From: Mactra quadrangularis
Lineage: Eukaryota > Mollusca > Bivalvia > Venerida > Mactridae
Direction of reading: 5' to 3'
Length of the DNA stretch: 64,000 nucleotides
Assembly (NCBI GenBank): GCA_025267735.1
Contig: CM046298.1
Span: 28,651,866-28,715,865 of the forward strand
Every line of letters starts with the position of its first letter. Positions within the stretch are counted from its first letter, which is position 1. The notes below the pieces were generated by a model. That model was not told the DNA's origin. It searched no databases and saw nothing but the letters and a program-made list of their open reading frames with translations. Positions 1 through 13,900 of this stretch are shown piece after piece. Both the position numbers and the translations under genes were made by a program.

Positions 1-50
1 GTAGCATTTGTCTCCCTTTAAACGTGAGTTTACAGTGAGTGTTTAGTATG

Positions 51-185
51 GTGGCTGATTTACGCCATGTCGTATTATCGTTTCTTCGCCACGAATATTA
101 GAAGAAAAGAAAACGAAAACACAAAAATCCACAGTTTGTCGTATCTTCGCGTTTTCGTTTTTTTTAATTTTTGCGGCGAAAGAAC
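51..185. mobile_element. One end of a MITE related to 30040-30316
   Basis: GTGGCTGATTTACGCCATGT and the following TCGTATT..CGTTTCTTCGCC match the terminal repeat of the element at 30 kb. The second end is not found here, so this copy is partial or rearranged. Confidence 0.6.
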
Positions 186-1389
186 TTATTTTGTTTGTTT
201 GGTTAAATGATAGAGTGGTTGTGATTTCTTCTTTGTGCTTTCTATTTCGTTAATGATGCTAGAAGTTTTTATTTGTTGTTGATGTTGTTTCTAATGATGC
301 TAGTAGTTTTGATTTATTGGTGTTGATTATAATGATGCGTGTAGTTTTGATTTGTTGTTGGTGTTATTTATATTAATGCTAGAAAATTTGATTTGTTGTT
401 GGTGTTATTTATAATGATGATAGTAGTTTTTAATTGTTGTTAGTGTTGTTTTTAATGATGCAAGTAATTTTGATTTGTTGATTGTGTGTGGTCTATAATA
501 ATGTAAGTGGTTGTTGCTATACATGTAATTGTTTATATGGTTTCATATAGTGACGGTTGTTATGAGTTGCCGGATTTTGACATTTTCTTCACCAGTACTC
601 GCTTACCAGTCCAAAAGGGGCAAACAATTTTTCCAATTGCAAGTCAGTAGGGAAATCGTTATTTAATATTAAGTTTTCATTGGTGGATACAATTTATCTA
701 TCACTGTCGGGAATCTAATTTTGGACTCTCGGCATCGAACTTCCTGCTCTCTTCTATTAAGTCAATGATGCCTCTTTAGTAGCTTATACTGACCGTGAAA
801 TAATGTTTAAGTGACACTTTCATAGTAAAACAAGACTTTGGTAAATGTATGTATAATTTATTTACTACAATTACAAAAAAGATGATACTAATTTCTTAAT
901 TGATTCTGAAATAGAAACAATAGTTTTATTATTATTCTAAATATGTACATATATGTATACTTGTACGCTAGTGAAAATATTGGGCTTTTTCCTTAAAATT
1001 CTTGGCCTCATAATTATGCTCTCAATTTAATAGCTAACAAATCACTGTAAGATAAATTATTATTTTTCCCTATTAAAACTGGGAAATATCCATAAAATAA
1101 TTCATCTTGCAATAAATAGAGATCGTTCAGCTGTTCGAGATGTCAATGGTCATATATTCTCTTCCAAAGAGTTAATATAACAACAGAAGTAGTATCTAAT
1201 TTGATGATTAAATTCCTTTCAATAAATGAGCAAACGTCAGCCATAAAAAATCTAAATAATATAACAAAAAGTGGCAGGTTAGCTGCTGTATTCAGCGTTG
1301 TATTAAAAAAAATAAAGTTAAAATACATAAATCACAATCCCGAGGAAATCGCGGTATATAACGTGAAAGAGTAAATGCTACCGGAAATT
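186..1389. other. Downstream flank with a decayed short repeat, no gene seen
   Basis: From about 245 to 500 a degenerate repeat of roughly 55-60 bp occurs (TAATGATGCTAGTAGTTTTGATTTGTTGTTGG-like). The rest is AT-rich sequence without convincing coding potential. Confidence 0.5.
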
Positions 1390-1467
1390 CATTCGAAACT
1401 CCTCGACCATTCACCACGAATTACTTATAAATTATTCATTAAATGAATGGTCGAGGTGTTCTGAATG
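1390..1467. mobile_element. 78-bp hairpin MITE
   Basis: CATTCGAAACTCCTCGACCA at the left pairs with TGGTCGAGGTGTTCTGAATG at the right, around an AT-rich loop. It resembles the hairpins at 43666-43992 and 56509-56666 that share the GGCC(A/G)AGGAGTTCCGAAT arm. Confidence 0.6.
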
Positions 1468-1592
1468 CTGGAAATTGAACCAAAGACCCTCGGATTCGAA
1501 ATCATACAGCCAACAACTGCGGTCAAGTTATACATGTATCACAGAAATGCAATATTTCCGAGACCCTCTAAAGTACTTGTTCACAGATTTGG

Positions 1593-1598
1593 TTTATT
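1593..1598 (-). other. Candidate polyadenylation signal
   Basis: AATAAA on the minus strand about 350 bp past the stop codon. This is only a hexamer match in AT-rich DNA. It would give a 3' UTR of roughly 350-400 bp. Confidence 0.25.
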
Positions 1599-1947
1599 TT
1601 TCTATAATTTCAAAATACCATACAATGTCTGTAATTGTGTCAACAACAAAACATTCTTATAATTTTAAGACAAACTGACCTATATGTTGCAAGAAATATA
1701 CGATAAAAATCACAAAAATGCACTAAAAGTGTTCATGACGTGACTTATGGGGTAGATTTTTACTACACAAAACACCATCATTTGTAGTTGTATGTCAATT
1801 TGCATTAAAATTGTCATTATCAGAACACTACTTTCCTGATTCCAAAAATATTGCAATACAATTTTGGTAGTTTTAGTAAAAAGGAATTTTAAGTTGGAAT
1901 CTGTGAATGAGTTCCTTTAATGTTGTAGTTATACATACCTAAAGAAC

Positions 1948-1991
1948 CTAAACTGATGATTGTGTTGTTGTTTCCGCAGGTGGTGTTGGAC
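1948..1991 (-). CDS. Exon 19: terminal coding exon
   Basis: The acceptor is CTGTTTTCAG. In phase 1 the exon reads RPTPPAETTTQSSV then TAG at 1950-1948. The Thr/Pro tail matches the composition of the internal linkers. A GTATGT lies just past the stop (1939-1934), so an intron in the 3' UTR cannot be excluded. Confidence 0.7.
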
Positions 1992-4900
1992 CTGAAAACA
2001 ATAGTTTATTTGTAAAGTTAGTTCAATTGCCAGTGGTGCATACACTAACCCCGCTAATTTAAATATCCGACATTTGTTCAATCATTCTCGTTCATAAGTA
2101 CTGATATCTATTTCACTGAAAGTGTATACTGAAGTACAATGAGTATAGACGGAGATTATTAAACAAATATCGATATTTAAATCAGCAGGGTTAATATATG
2201 CACCACTGATATGAACATAATTTACAAATAACATATTTTAGTAAATCTAATAAAAAATTTAACTGATTTTTAAATAAAATTTCTTTTTAAATCAAAAATC
2301 GTTTTGCTTTATAACAAAATCCAATCCCAGTCCACAGTAATTAACATTTAAAGTGAAAAATGTGCTACAATTTAACGTACACAATTCAATAATGCATAAT
2401 ATTGTTTAATTTTGATAAACTGTCAGTGACGCATTCATCAGCCCAAGTGATTTAAATACTCCATATTTGTTCGATCATTCCCGTACATATAAACGGATTT
2501 ATTTTATCGATAGTGAGTACAAAAGTACAGTAGACGTCTTGTGAGTATTTAAATCATCGAGGTTAATGTTCGCGCCACTGACATGGTTTTATGATAGAGG
2601 CCGAGTAATTCATTATGATATAATTAATTGCGGTATAAACCATAGGTGCCAGACACAATTTTCTTTCTTGTTGTATATATGGAAAAAAGGTCTCTAACGC
2701 CTGTTCAGCGGTCGTAATTTTCGAATGGTTACCATTATTACAAAAACGCCCCGATTTTTAAAGTTCCTAATACAATCAAAAGGGAAACTTGTGTCAAGGA
2801 CCTGTGGTAGAAACTAGAAAACCGCACTAATTGAAAATTATTCAAATATTGTTTAGCTAACTTACGGCCACATCTATTACAGAATTTTCTACAATTTTCT
2901 CTACTCCAGCCTTCAAATTCTGGATTTGAACAAACTTCTTGTCCGAAAATTGAACAATCTTGTTTATCTTCACATACAGGTAGATCTATAGAATTAAAAT
3001 GTCATAACGTATTTCTGAACACAATAAGATAATATTTAAGACCGAAATAGAAAAATAGAAATAGAAAAATATTAATGGAACCAATAGTGCAGCAACGATT
3101 CACTGGAAAGCCGATTCGATGCGATTTCTTTCTATCGATTTTATTCCAAATTTCCAGTAAAACATTCATTTGAGCTTTAGACTAACTTAAATTGATAAGA
3201 AATATGTAACCCATATTTTTTACATTTATTTCAGAACAAGATCAATAAAGCAAATGAATTTTCATACTGATTTGTTTATCACTAGATTATGTTGAAAAAA
3301 CAGTAACAAAACTTTTATAAGACTAGTTAAAAGGCCAGTATCGAATTGAATCATTTTGAATTGTCAAAGAGGTCAGACCACAAGTTCGAAATTCCCCTTT
3401 TGACTACATGTATGTACAGTGCTAGATGAAAGTGTATATCTTAGTGGGCAATGTGCTCTAGCCCAGGATTCTACTTACCTCCACAGAAACCACATCTAAG
3501 TGGACAATGTGCTCTAGCCCAGGATTCTACTTACCTCCACAGAAACCACATCTTAGTGGACAATGTGGTCTTGCCCAGGATTCTACTTACCTCCACAGAA
3601 ACCACATCTAAGTGGACAATGTGCTCTAGCCCAGGATTCTACTTACCTCCACAGAAACCACATCTAAGTGGACAATGTGCTCTAGCCCAGGATTCTACTT
3701 ACCTCCACAGAAACCACATCTTAGTGGACAATGTGGTCTAGCCCAGGATTCTACTTACCTCCACAGAAACCACATCTAAGTGGACAATGTGGTCTTGCCC
3801 AGGATTCTACTTACCTCCACAGAAACCACATCTAAGTGGACAATGTGCTCTAGCCCAGGATTCTACTTACCTCCACAGAAACCACATCTAAGTGGACAAT
3901 GTGCTCTAGCCCAGGATTCTACTTACCTCCACAGAAACCACATCTAAGTGGACAATGTGCTCTAGCCCAGGATTCTACTTACCTCCACAGAAACCACATC
4001 TAAGTGGACAATGTGCTCTAGCCCAGGATTCTACTTACCTCCACAGAAACCACATCTAAGTGGACAATGTGCTCTTGCCCAGGATTCTACTTACCTCCAC
4101 AGAAACCACATCTAAGTGGACAATGTGCTCTAGCCCAGGATTCTACTTACCTCCACAGAAACCACATCTAAGTGGACAATGTGCTCTAGCCCAGGATTCT
4201 ACTTACCTCCACAGAAACCACATCTTAGTAGACAATGTGGTCTAGCCCAGGATTCTACTTACCTCCACAGAAACCACATCTAAGTGGACAATGTGGTCTA
4301 GCCCAGGATTCTACTTACCTCCACAGAAACCACATCTTAGTTGACAATGTGGTCTTGCCCAGGATTCTACTTACCTCCACAGAAACCACATCTAAGTGGA
4401 CAATGTGCTCTAGCCCAGGATTCTACTTACCTTCACAGAAACCACATCTTAGTTGACAATGTGGTCTAGCCCAGGATTCTACTTACCTCCACAGAAATCA
4501 CATCTAAGTGGACAATGTGCTCTAGCCCAGGATTCTACTTACCTCCACAGAAACCACATCTAAGTGGACAATGTGCTCTAGCCCAGGATTCTACTTACCT
4601 CCACAGAAACCACATCTAAGTGGACAATGTGCTCTTGCCCAGGATTCTACTTACCTCCACAGAAACCACATCTAAGTGGACAATGTGCTCTAGCCCAGGA
4701 TTCTACTTACCTCCACAGAAACTACATCTAAGTGGACAATGTGCTCTAGCCCAGGATTCTACTTACCTCCACAGAAACTACATGTAAGTGGACAATGTGC
4801 TCTAGCCCAGGATTCTACTTACCTCCACAGAAACCACATCTAAGTGGACAATGTGCTCTAGCCCAGGATTCTACTTACCTCCACAAAAACCACATCTAAG

Positions 4901-7900
4901 TGGACAATGAGCTCTAGCCCAGGATTCTACTTACCTCCACAAAAAACCACATCTAAGTGGACAATGTGCTCTAGCCCAGGATTCTACGTACCTCCACAGA
5001 AACCACATCTAAGTGGACAATGTGCTCTTGCCCAGGATTTTACTTACCTCCACAGAAACCACATCTAAGTGGACAATGTGCTCTTGCCCAGGATTCTACT
5101 TACCTCCACAGAAACCACATCTAAGTGGACAATGTGCTCTTGCCCAGGATTCTACTTACCTCCACAGAAACCACATCTAAGTGGACAATGTGCTCTAGCC
5201 CAGGATTCTACTTACCTCCACAGAAACCACATCTAAGTGGACAATGTGCTCTAGCCCAGGATTCTACTTACCTCCACAGAAACCACATCTAAGTGGACAA
5301 TGTGCTCTAGCCCAGGATTCTACTTACCTCCACAGAAACCACATCTAAGTGGACAATGTGCTCTAGCCCAGGATTCTACTTACCTCCACAGAAACCACAT
5401 CTAAGTGGACAATGTGCTCTAGCCCAGGATTCTACTTACCTCCACAGAAACCACATCTTAGTGGACAATGTGGTCTTGCCCAGGATTCTACTTACCTCCA
5501 CAGAAACAACATCTAAGTGGACAATGTGCTCTAGCCCAGGATTCTACTTACCTCCACAGAAACCACATCTAAGTGGGCAATGTGCTCTAGCCCAGGATTC
5601 TACTTACCTCCACAGAAACCACATCTAAGTGGACAATGTGCTCTAGCCCAGGATTCTACTTACCTCCACAGAAACCACATCTTAGTGGACAATGTGGTCT
5701 TGCCCAGGATTCTACTTACCTCCACAGAAACCACATCTAAGTGGACAATGTGCTCTAGCCCAGGATTCTACTTACCTCCACAGAAACCACATCTTAGTGG
5801 ACAATGTGGTCTTGCCCAGGATTCTACTTACCTCCACAGAAACCACATCTTAGTGGACAATGTGGTCTAGCCCAGGATTCTACTTACCTCCACAGAAACC
5901 ACATCTAAGTGGACAATGTGGTCTTGCCCAGGATTCTACTTACCTCCACAGAAACCACATCTAAGTGGACAATGTGCTCTAGCCCAGGATTCTACTTACC
6001 TCCACAGAAACCACATCTAAGTGGACAATGTGCTCTAGCCCAGGATTCTACTTACCTCCACAGAAACCACATCTAAGTGGACAATGTGCTCTAGCCCAGG
6101 ATTCTACTTACCTCCACAGAAACCACATCTAAGTGGACAATGTGCTCTAGCCCAGGATTCTACTTACCTCCACAGAAACCACATCTAAGTGGACAATGTG
6201 CTCTTGCCCAGGATTCTACTTACCTCCACAGAAACCACATCTAAGTGGACAATGTGCTCTAGCCCAGGATTCTACTTACCTCCACAGAAACCACATCTAA
6301 GTGGACAATGTGCTCTAGCCCAGGATTCTACTTACCTCCACAGAAACCACATCTTAGTAGACAATGTGGTCTAGCCCAGGATTCTACTTACCTCCACAGA
6401 AACCACATCTAAGTGGACAATGTGGTCTAGCCCAGGATTCTACTTACCTCCACAGAAACCACATCTTAGTTGACAATGTGGTCTTGCCCAGGATTCTACT
6501 TACCTCCACAGAAACCACATCTAAGTGGACAATGTGCTCTAGCCCAGGATTCTACTTACCTCCACAGAAACCACATCTTAGTTGACAATGTGGTCTAGCC
6601 CAGGATTCTACTTACCTCCACAGAAATCACATCTAAGTGGACAATGTGCTCTAGCCCAGGATTCTACTTACCTCCACAGAAACCACATCTAAGTGGACAA
6701 TGTGCTCTTGCCCAGAATTCTACTTACCTCCACAGAAACCACATCTAAGTGGACAATGTGCTCTAGCCCAGGATTCTACTTACCTCCACAGAAACCACAT
6801 CTAAGTGGACAATGTGCTCTAGCCCAGGATTCTACTTACCTCCACAGAAACTACATGTAAGTGGACAATGTGCTCTAGCCCAGGATTCTACTTACCTCAA
6901 CATAAACCACATCTAAGTGAACAATGTGCTCTAGCCCAGGATTCTACTTACCTCCACAAAAAACCACATCTAAGTGGACAATGTGCTCTAGCCCAGGATT
7001 CTACGTACCTCCACAGAAACCACATCTAAGTGGACAATGTGCTCTTGCCCAGGATTTTACTTACCTCCACAGAAACCACATCTAAGTGGACAATGTGCTC
7101 TAGCCCAGGATTCTACTTACCTCCACAGAAACCACATCTTAGTGGACAATGTGGTCTTGCCCAGGATTCTACTTACCTCCACAGAAACCACATCTAAGTG
7201 GACAATGTGGTCTTGCCCAGGATTCTACTTACCTCCACAGAAACCACAACTAAGTGGACAATGTGGTCTAGCCCAGGATTCTACTTACCTCCACAGAAAC
7301 CACATCTAAGTGGACAATGTGCTCTTGCCCAGGATTCTACTTACCTCCACAGAAACCACATCTAAGTGGACAATGTGGTCTAGCCCAGGATTCTACTTAC
7401 CTCCACAGAAACCACATCTAAGTGGACAATGTGCTCTTGCCCAGGATTCATATATACCAAAACATTTAGCGTCAGATAAATCAAAACAGCTGTTATTTTG
7501 ATCTTTGCATGCTGCAAAAATTAAATTAGTAAGTGTACATTATTTTTCATCTCCAATTTTAACCATTTTCGTGAAAATCTAATATTAATGATAAGAAATA
7601 CATATAAGTACAATACTATTATAGTCATGATCTAGAAATTTTATCACTGGCACCAACGTTTTTGCAGAACTTTGCTTTAAAAAAGTAAACAAATATACAT
7701 GTACAATTATGCTACATTAACAATTATTGCCTCATGTAATGAATGAAATACGGTTCAGCAATTAATAACTCGTGTATACAATTAATATTATTTGTATTTT
7801 ATTTGTGACAAAACATGTGTATTAAACGTAAACAATTATATACGCATAAAAAGTCACAATTTTAAGCCTTGGTGCCACATCCATGGAAGATCATCAAACG

Positions 7901-10900
7901 CAAGCAGGAATTCAATCCTGCAGTCTTTTTACATTCTGTATAAATCTATGGCTAATTCGCTACCATTTGTGATTGTGGGTTCACCCTGTGCCACTTTTTA
8001 AATGTTAAAACAATCAACACGTTTAGCGATATATCTGCCACTACCGTCACCATTTGAAAATGTTTTTCTCCAGTACCATCAACGTGAATATGTGACCTGG
8101 GCATAACACTTGAGGAATTGACAGTTACAGTGTATTTAGCATTTTACTTTTTCGGTTATATCTACTGAGCATTGAGCACAACACTTGTATACGGGGAATA
8201 TTTAGCGTCTAATTATTTTAGAATCTTGCTCATATTTTGGTGGGTGGTATTTTATTCTAAAGGTTTATAGTGTAAGTGTTTGTTTACTTACAGCCATTTC
8301 CAGTTTCCTTTGTTGGTTTTGTTGATACTGTAGGAATGAGTTCACTCACAGCATTTGAAGGTGTAGGCTCCGTGTTACCTACAATATGATATACAATACA
8401 AGTACAATAGTATACTCGCAGATTTATTCAAAACTCAAGTTAATAGATTTCTGTTAGGAGACGTAAGCCGTTGTAATTCGCATACCTGAGCGGAACAAAA
8501 TTGGAATAAAATTATCCAAGAATGTGCCTAGGGCTGTGGATCGTTGAGCAAGTGGCAATCTGATCCAAACCACAATTCATGTGTAACGATTCACGAATAG
8601 AACCACGAATCACATACAGCATACTGGTTAATGAATAATCATACAGGAATAAATATATACAACACATATACAAATAAATATATTGTAATTATTACAAAAT
8701 AAGTGAAGAACTACAGAAGCTTTATCACATGATAAGTCCTGCAAGAGATCCAGAAGAGGTGGTGGGAATCGCAAATGCCCGAGTACTCGGATAATTGCAA
8801 CAGCCCTAAATGTGTCAAGAGCAATATGATTTAATATGTACTGCATGTTTTCAGCAATAATATGTGTTGTTGTTTTTTGCAGATGCAACCGATACGTACG
8901 CAGGCTTTTTCAAAAAGCATATATGAGTTTAGAATAAGAACAGTGATTTAAAAATACCAAAAACGTGAGTTTTATAGTCATGTAGTAAAAACAATGAAAG
9001 CAAGATTTTATACATGATGTACAAAGATGATGAGTGATGTACGAGTACAAAGGCAGCCCACAACCTACAATTTGCGTTATGCAATACTTATGCTCGCATA
9101 CTAAAATCTACCATGATGAGATTTTCAAATGAATTGTTGTCACATAGAACAAATATACCTCGAAGATACCCGTCTACTTAGGTGTAAGATCTATTTTCAT
9201 TTCACCGAGTAAACTTAGACAACATAATTGCAAGAAAAGACATAGCCACGAGTTACTCGTGTAAAATTGTTTAAGTTCACTCGGTAAAATAATAAAAAGT
9301 TATTGTTCCAAAATTGACCAATATTCTGTTTCAGGTATGCCCTTTCTGTGATATGTTTGAGAAATTGTTTTAGATACCATTCAATCATTTGTCTAGGAAT
9401 AGAAGGGGAATCGAAAACAATTTCTCTGTCTACGTCATTGATATTTGTTGTCGTAGATCACGTGACTGTAGACCGTGAATAGGGCACTATTGTTTGCAAT
9501 TTCATCTTAGTAGATTCAATTAAAATAAAAATAAAAATAGTTTTAAGGGATCTCTATCGTAGATCTAAATACAGTGCGCATGTGCACAAGTATAGTGCGA
9601 CAACATTAACCTGAGCTTGAACTACCAAATTTTAATAATTACACACTTCACTTACATTAAATCGTGAGTTTCCTTATGCGTGTATACGGTTATACACGTG
9701 TTTATAACGACTTATGTGACTATTAATCAATTTTATAAGCATGGCATGCTATTGTATTTTTAATTTTGGACACATATGTTTTGGGGGAAACACGTTAGTC
9801 TGCAATATTGTGGCACAGTTTCAAAGTGTTTATTCTTAATGTTCAGATAGTTTATTTAGCCGACATCTTCCGATAAAGCGCGATTTTTAAACGAAGATAA
9901 AAAATAGACTGTAACTACTGTGTTTAATATATTCTTGCATAAAGGTCAAGCTAAGGTTAATATTGTCGGGCAATACTTTCTTGGAAAAAGGTGATAAACT
10001 TATACATAAAACATGGGAGTAGAACCAAGTGCACCAACACCAAAATGACAAAATAACAAAACAATTGATCAAGGAGCATAAACATGTTGGAGGAATTTAT
10101 CGTACACAGCTGTTTTATAAGTTTCAAGTTTTTCCATTGACGGATGATGCCCAAAATTTCGCTTGTCCGAAATTTTACATTACTGAGTCGTATATATCGA
10201 CACAACCACAATTGTTCAACAGAAAAAAAGAGGTACACCATATTTTCTAAAACCGAAATTATAGATTCTTCAGATTTGTTATATTAAATGATGAACGGGG
10301 ACTAGGGACCAAACGAATACGCTGAACCCAATGAAATTTGCCATGTACTCTTTCAAAGCTCTTTTAATTATCTTAACTCAAGAGTCCAAAATCATTATTT
10401 CGGTAGGTTCAGATTTCGAATTTATGTATGCATATATAAAATGCTTGTCCTGAAAAACGTCAAAATGGGAGTCGGTATTACATTTAAGGTGCTTTGTTCA
10501 AACCTACCCCAAAACGAATACTTGGTGGTCATATAATTAGGAAGGAAAATGTGTGTAACACTATATTATTTTAATATGGAATGTATAATTGAACACGGAA
10601 TTCGTTATACTAACAATACAATATCTTTTTTATTCAGAATAAAAAGGCATTGACAGCTAAATAATTATGTTTTCTAAATCTTTTATTTGAAAATCTCCTT
10701 TATCATCACTTTTAGTGATACCTGTTTCGAATCTTATTTGCCTAAACATCTTACTACAGACTTCAAAACTATGAAGTTCAGCCATAATTTAATATTTGCG
10801 ACACAGGACTAAAATTACACTTCAGTCTCTGTTGAGGAAAATCTGGTGTATAAACTATGGTCGGAAGTAAATTATATTCATGCTCCATATGGACAAAATT

Positions 10901-13900
10901 TTAGATCTGAGAATTTCCAAGCAGATGTGCAGTCGACATGCTAAGTTGTAAAATTTTGAATAAAAGCTTCTGTGTAGTGAGTACAGTAAATTCCATGCCA
11001 TATGATTTATATACTATATTAGAATAAAATAGTGTTACAATTTACAATATCATATAACATTCACGTACGAGTGGGTGGTCCAGCTGAAACAAAAATAGTT
11101 GAACATATTTTGTCAATAGACATTTTTCACTAATTCCAAGTTTATTTAAGTAAAACTCTTTTTTATCATAAAGTTCCGTAAATTAGGAGACTTTTCTGAC
11201 TATTGATAAACAAGTATTATATAATTACAATGGTTTGCTAAGCAGAATTTATAAGTCAAGATCAGAAACCAGAAGCAGTTAAGCATAAAGCAAAATGAAG
11301 CAAAATAAAGCTCTAAGCTTTAAGCTTTATTGACCATATACATCTCAATACATTTTCTAGTGTTATGTTACAGTAACTTTGGCAATTCGATAACTTTTCA
11401 TGTGATGTGCTTTCATATGTCCGTGTAAAAAGCACTTTGAATGAAAGGTTGAAAGTAAAGCACTTTTTGAAAATAGGGGGATAAAAAGTCACAAAATCCT
11501 TAAATGCTACTGAGTACCAAACACTAACTAAGAGATAAACGAATTCTTAAACTTTTGTGATTATTAAAGAAATTACACGCGTATGCATTTATTGCAAAAA
11601 CTACATTTGGCATCAAGGAAGTTAATTAATATGGGAACAGCTAATTTCTACTGAGAGTGTTGGTGTAATGTATGTTTAAATATGTGAAATAGAATTATTT
11701 GTAATAGAAAAACTGGCCACCAATTGAACTAGGGTACAAAATCGACCATTTTCTGAATAATATATCTTACATGTAAATACATTTAAATCTAAATTTTAAA
11801 TCGACAAATCAGTAATTACATACAATATGAAATAAAGTGTTAAATGTTTAATCGCCTTTAATGTCAATAATCAACACATGACACGTAGAGTGTTTTGTCT
11901 CGGATCCGTGCCGGCCGTCTAAGGTCTTTAAAATCTGTTTTGTTTTAGCTGAAACTGTCATACTAGTAATTACTGATTCATTCTTTTAATTCTGAACAAA
12001 TCTAAATAAGTGACTTACTTCCGCAAGGTGGGTATCCGCAGAAAGCAATACAATTCTTGTATGACCATTCGTAATAAGTTGGTGATGTACATAGTTCTGA
12101 TCCATACTCATTACAATTTCCTACCCTATCTACACAAGGAAATGGTGTCGATGTTACTGTAAAAAAGAAAAACATATCATATGCTTTAACTCGCCGTTTA
12201 GCCGTGCATAACATCTTCTCCTTTGAGTAAAAACATTCAAGCAATATGTGTCAGCGTCTTAGACCGACCCATGTCTATTTATAGAATGCTGGAATTAGAA
12301 TTTAGCTGAAATTACCTATTGGCATGCCCTGTTAAGCATATGTAAAGCATTTTAGGCGCGTTTGATTCATTGTGCGGAACCTTCCGGGCAGATATTATAC
12401 ATCGTATAAACAGCCGTCCTGGACATTTTCCAACTGGGAACATAAATTAGCATTATTATGGTAGCATTTAGCTTAGCCGTTTTGTGTCTACTAGTAGTTG
12501 GTCACTTAGAAACCAAAAAACTTTATTAGCACACCGAAGTATTATTCAAGAATATGTTGTGCCCAAATTCCGGACAGGCAACTGAACGCTGTTTACAATG
12601 GCAACCATAATTACAACATAATTACAAATTGTGTAAATTTTCAAGAGAATCTTCACTAGTTTCAAAGATAACAATGTTGGACAAAAACCTTAACCTAGAA
12701 GAGTTACAATGATGCAGACACACAACTGAGTGTGATAGCCTTACTATTCCGAGAATAGGCAAACCAAGAATTAAATACAAAGTAAATACTTACCATGAGT
12801 ATTGAGTGTAAAGATCTAGAGATTTAGGAAATTATCTATACATTCATCGCTTTATACATTATAGAATTACTATAAACTTAAACTTCTTCATTCGATTAAA
12901 CACCTATTGCTGTATTACATATTCAATGGCATTGTACAAAAGGATTAATCAAATCCACATGTGGCCGGCACGGTCCCGAATCAAAAACACAATTTTATAC
13001 TGTTTTTGATTTGGGAACATGCTGACGTTCTGTGATCAAAACCATCATTTTTACAAAGTTTAAACAATATCTGTTAGAATAACTTATGACATTTCTATGT
13101 CTGAGTACAACAAAATGTGTGTTGAAAATTAGGAATGTCAAGAATTAAGGAATACAAATGAACCTATCAACGAGACAGCCAAATTATTATAAAATCAAAA
13201 AAATATAAATCACAAATAATAAATGATTTGAAACTGTATTCCAATATCGCGGACTTTTTATGTATTTCATCCATAAAAGGATGATTCCAAATATAAATAT
13301 ACAAAACATGTCATGTCAAACTACAATGTATAAATGCGTCCATGAGAATGTAACATATGTTTTATACCTGGTGTACAAAATCCACAGAACACCTTACACC
13401 GTTTCTCTGCCCATGGTTTGTATGTTGGATCAACGCATATATTTCTTCCATAGGAAATACAGTTCTCAAGTAAATCAACACATTCACCTGAATTAAAAAG
13501 TCAAAATAAATGCAATCTGATTAAAATCCTATCTAAAATGTTCCGTTTGCCTACTTGCTAATTTAGATCTGGCCGTTTTCTTACGCGGGTCACGTTCAGG
13601 TGACCTTTTCTCATTATAATATTTTTGACGAAATCGTTGTTTAGTAACTTGTTTACATCGTCTACGTCACGCAATTTGAAATGAGCCGTCCAATCGCAGA
13701 CTGTGAATGATACCGCTGTCAAATTAGCTCACAAACCTCGGTCTAAAAATAGAAATTAGGAAATTAAATTGCTGTTAACTGTGTGTTGTCTAGATAAAAG
13801 ATACGCATTGATTCGTTGATGCAAAGGTCTTCTCGACGAGACCCTCCATCAAATCTTAGAGATCCTCCACGACAACGCCCTACAAGATATCTGCTTACGG

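Noticed and set aside
3438..7449. CRISPR array
   Set aside because: The units are contiguous with no unique spacers, the setting is eukaryotic, and the unit is explained by an exon end and splice donor.
3451..7501. Repeated plus-strand open frames (peptides with SPGFYLPPQKPHLSGQCAL)
   Set aside because: They are translations of the 56-bp repeat on the wrong strand; the meaningful reading is the minus-strand ShKT exon end and splice donor. The frame changes every unit because 56 is not a multiple of three.
12787..12815. A 22-bp exon-like segment with a GTAAGT donor
   Set aside because: The length is not a multiple of three and does not fit the phase 1-1 rule, so it would break the frame.
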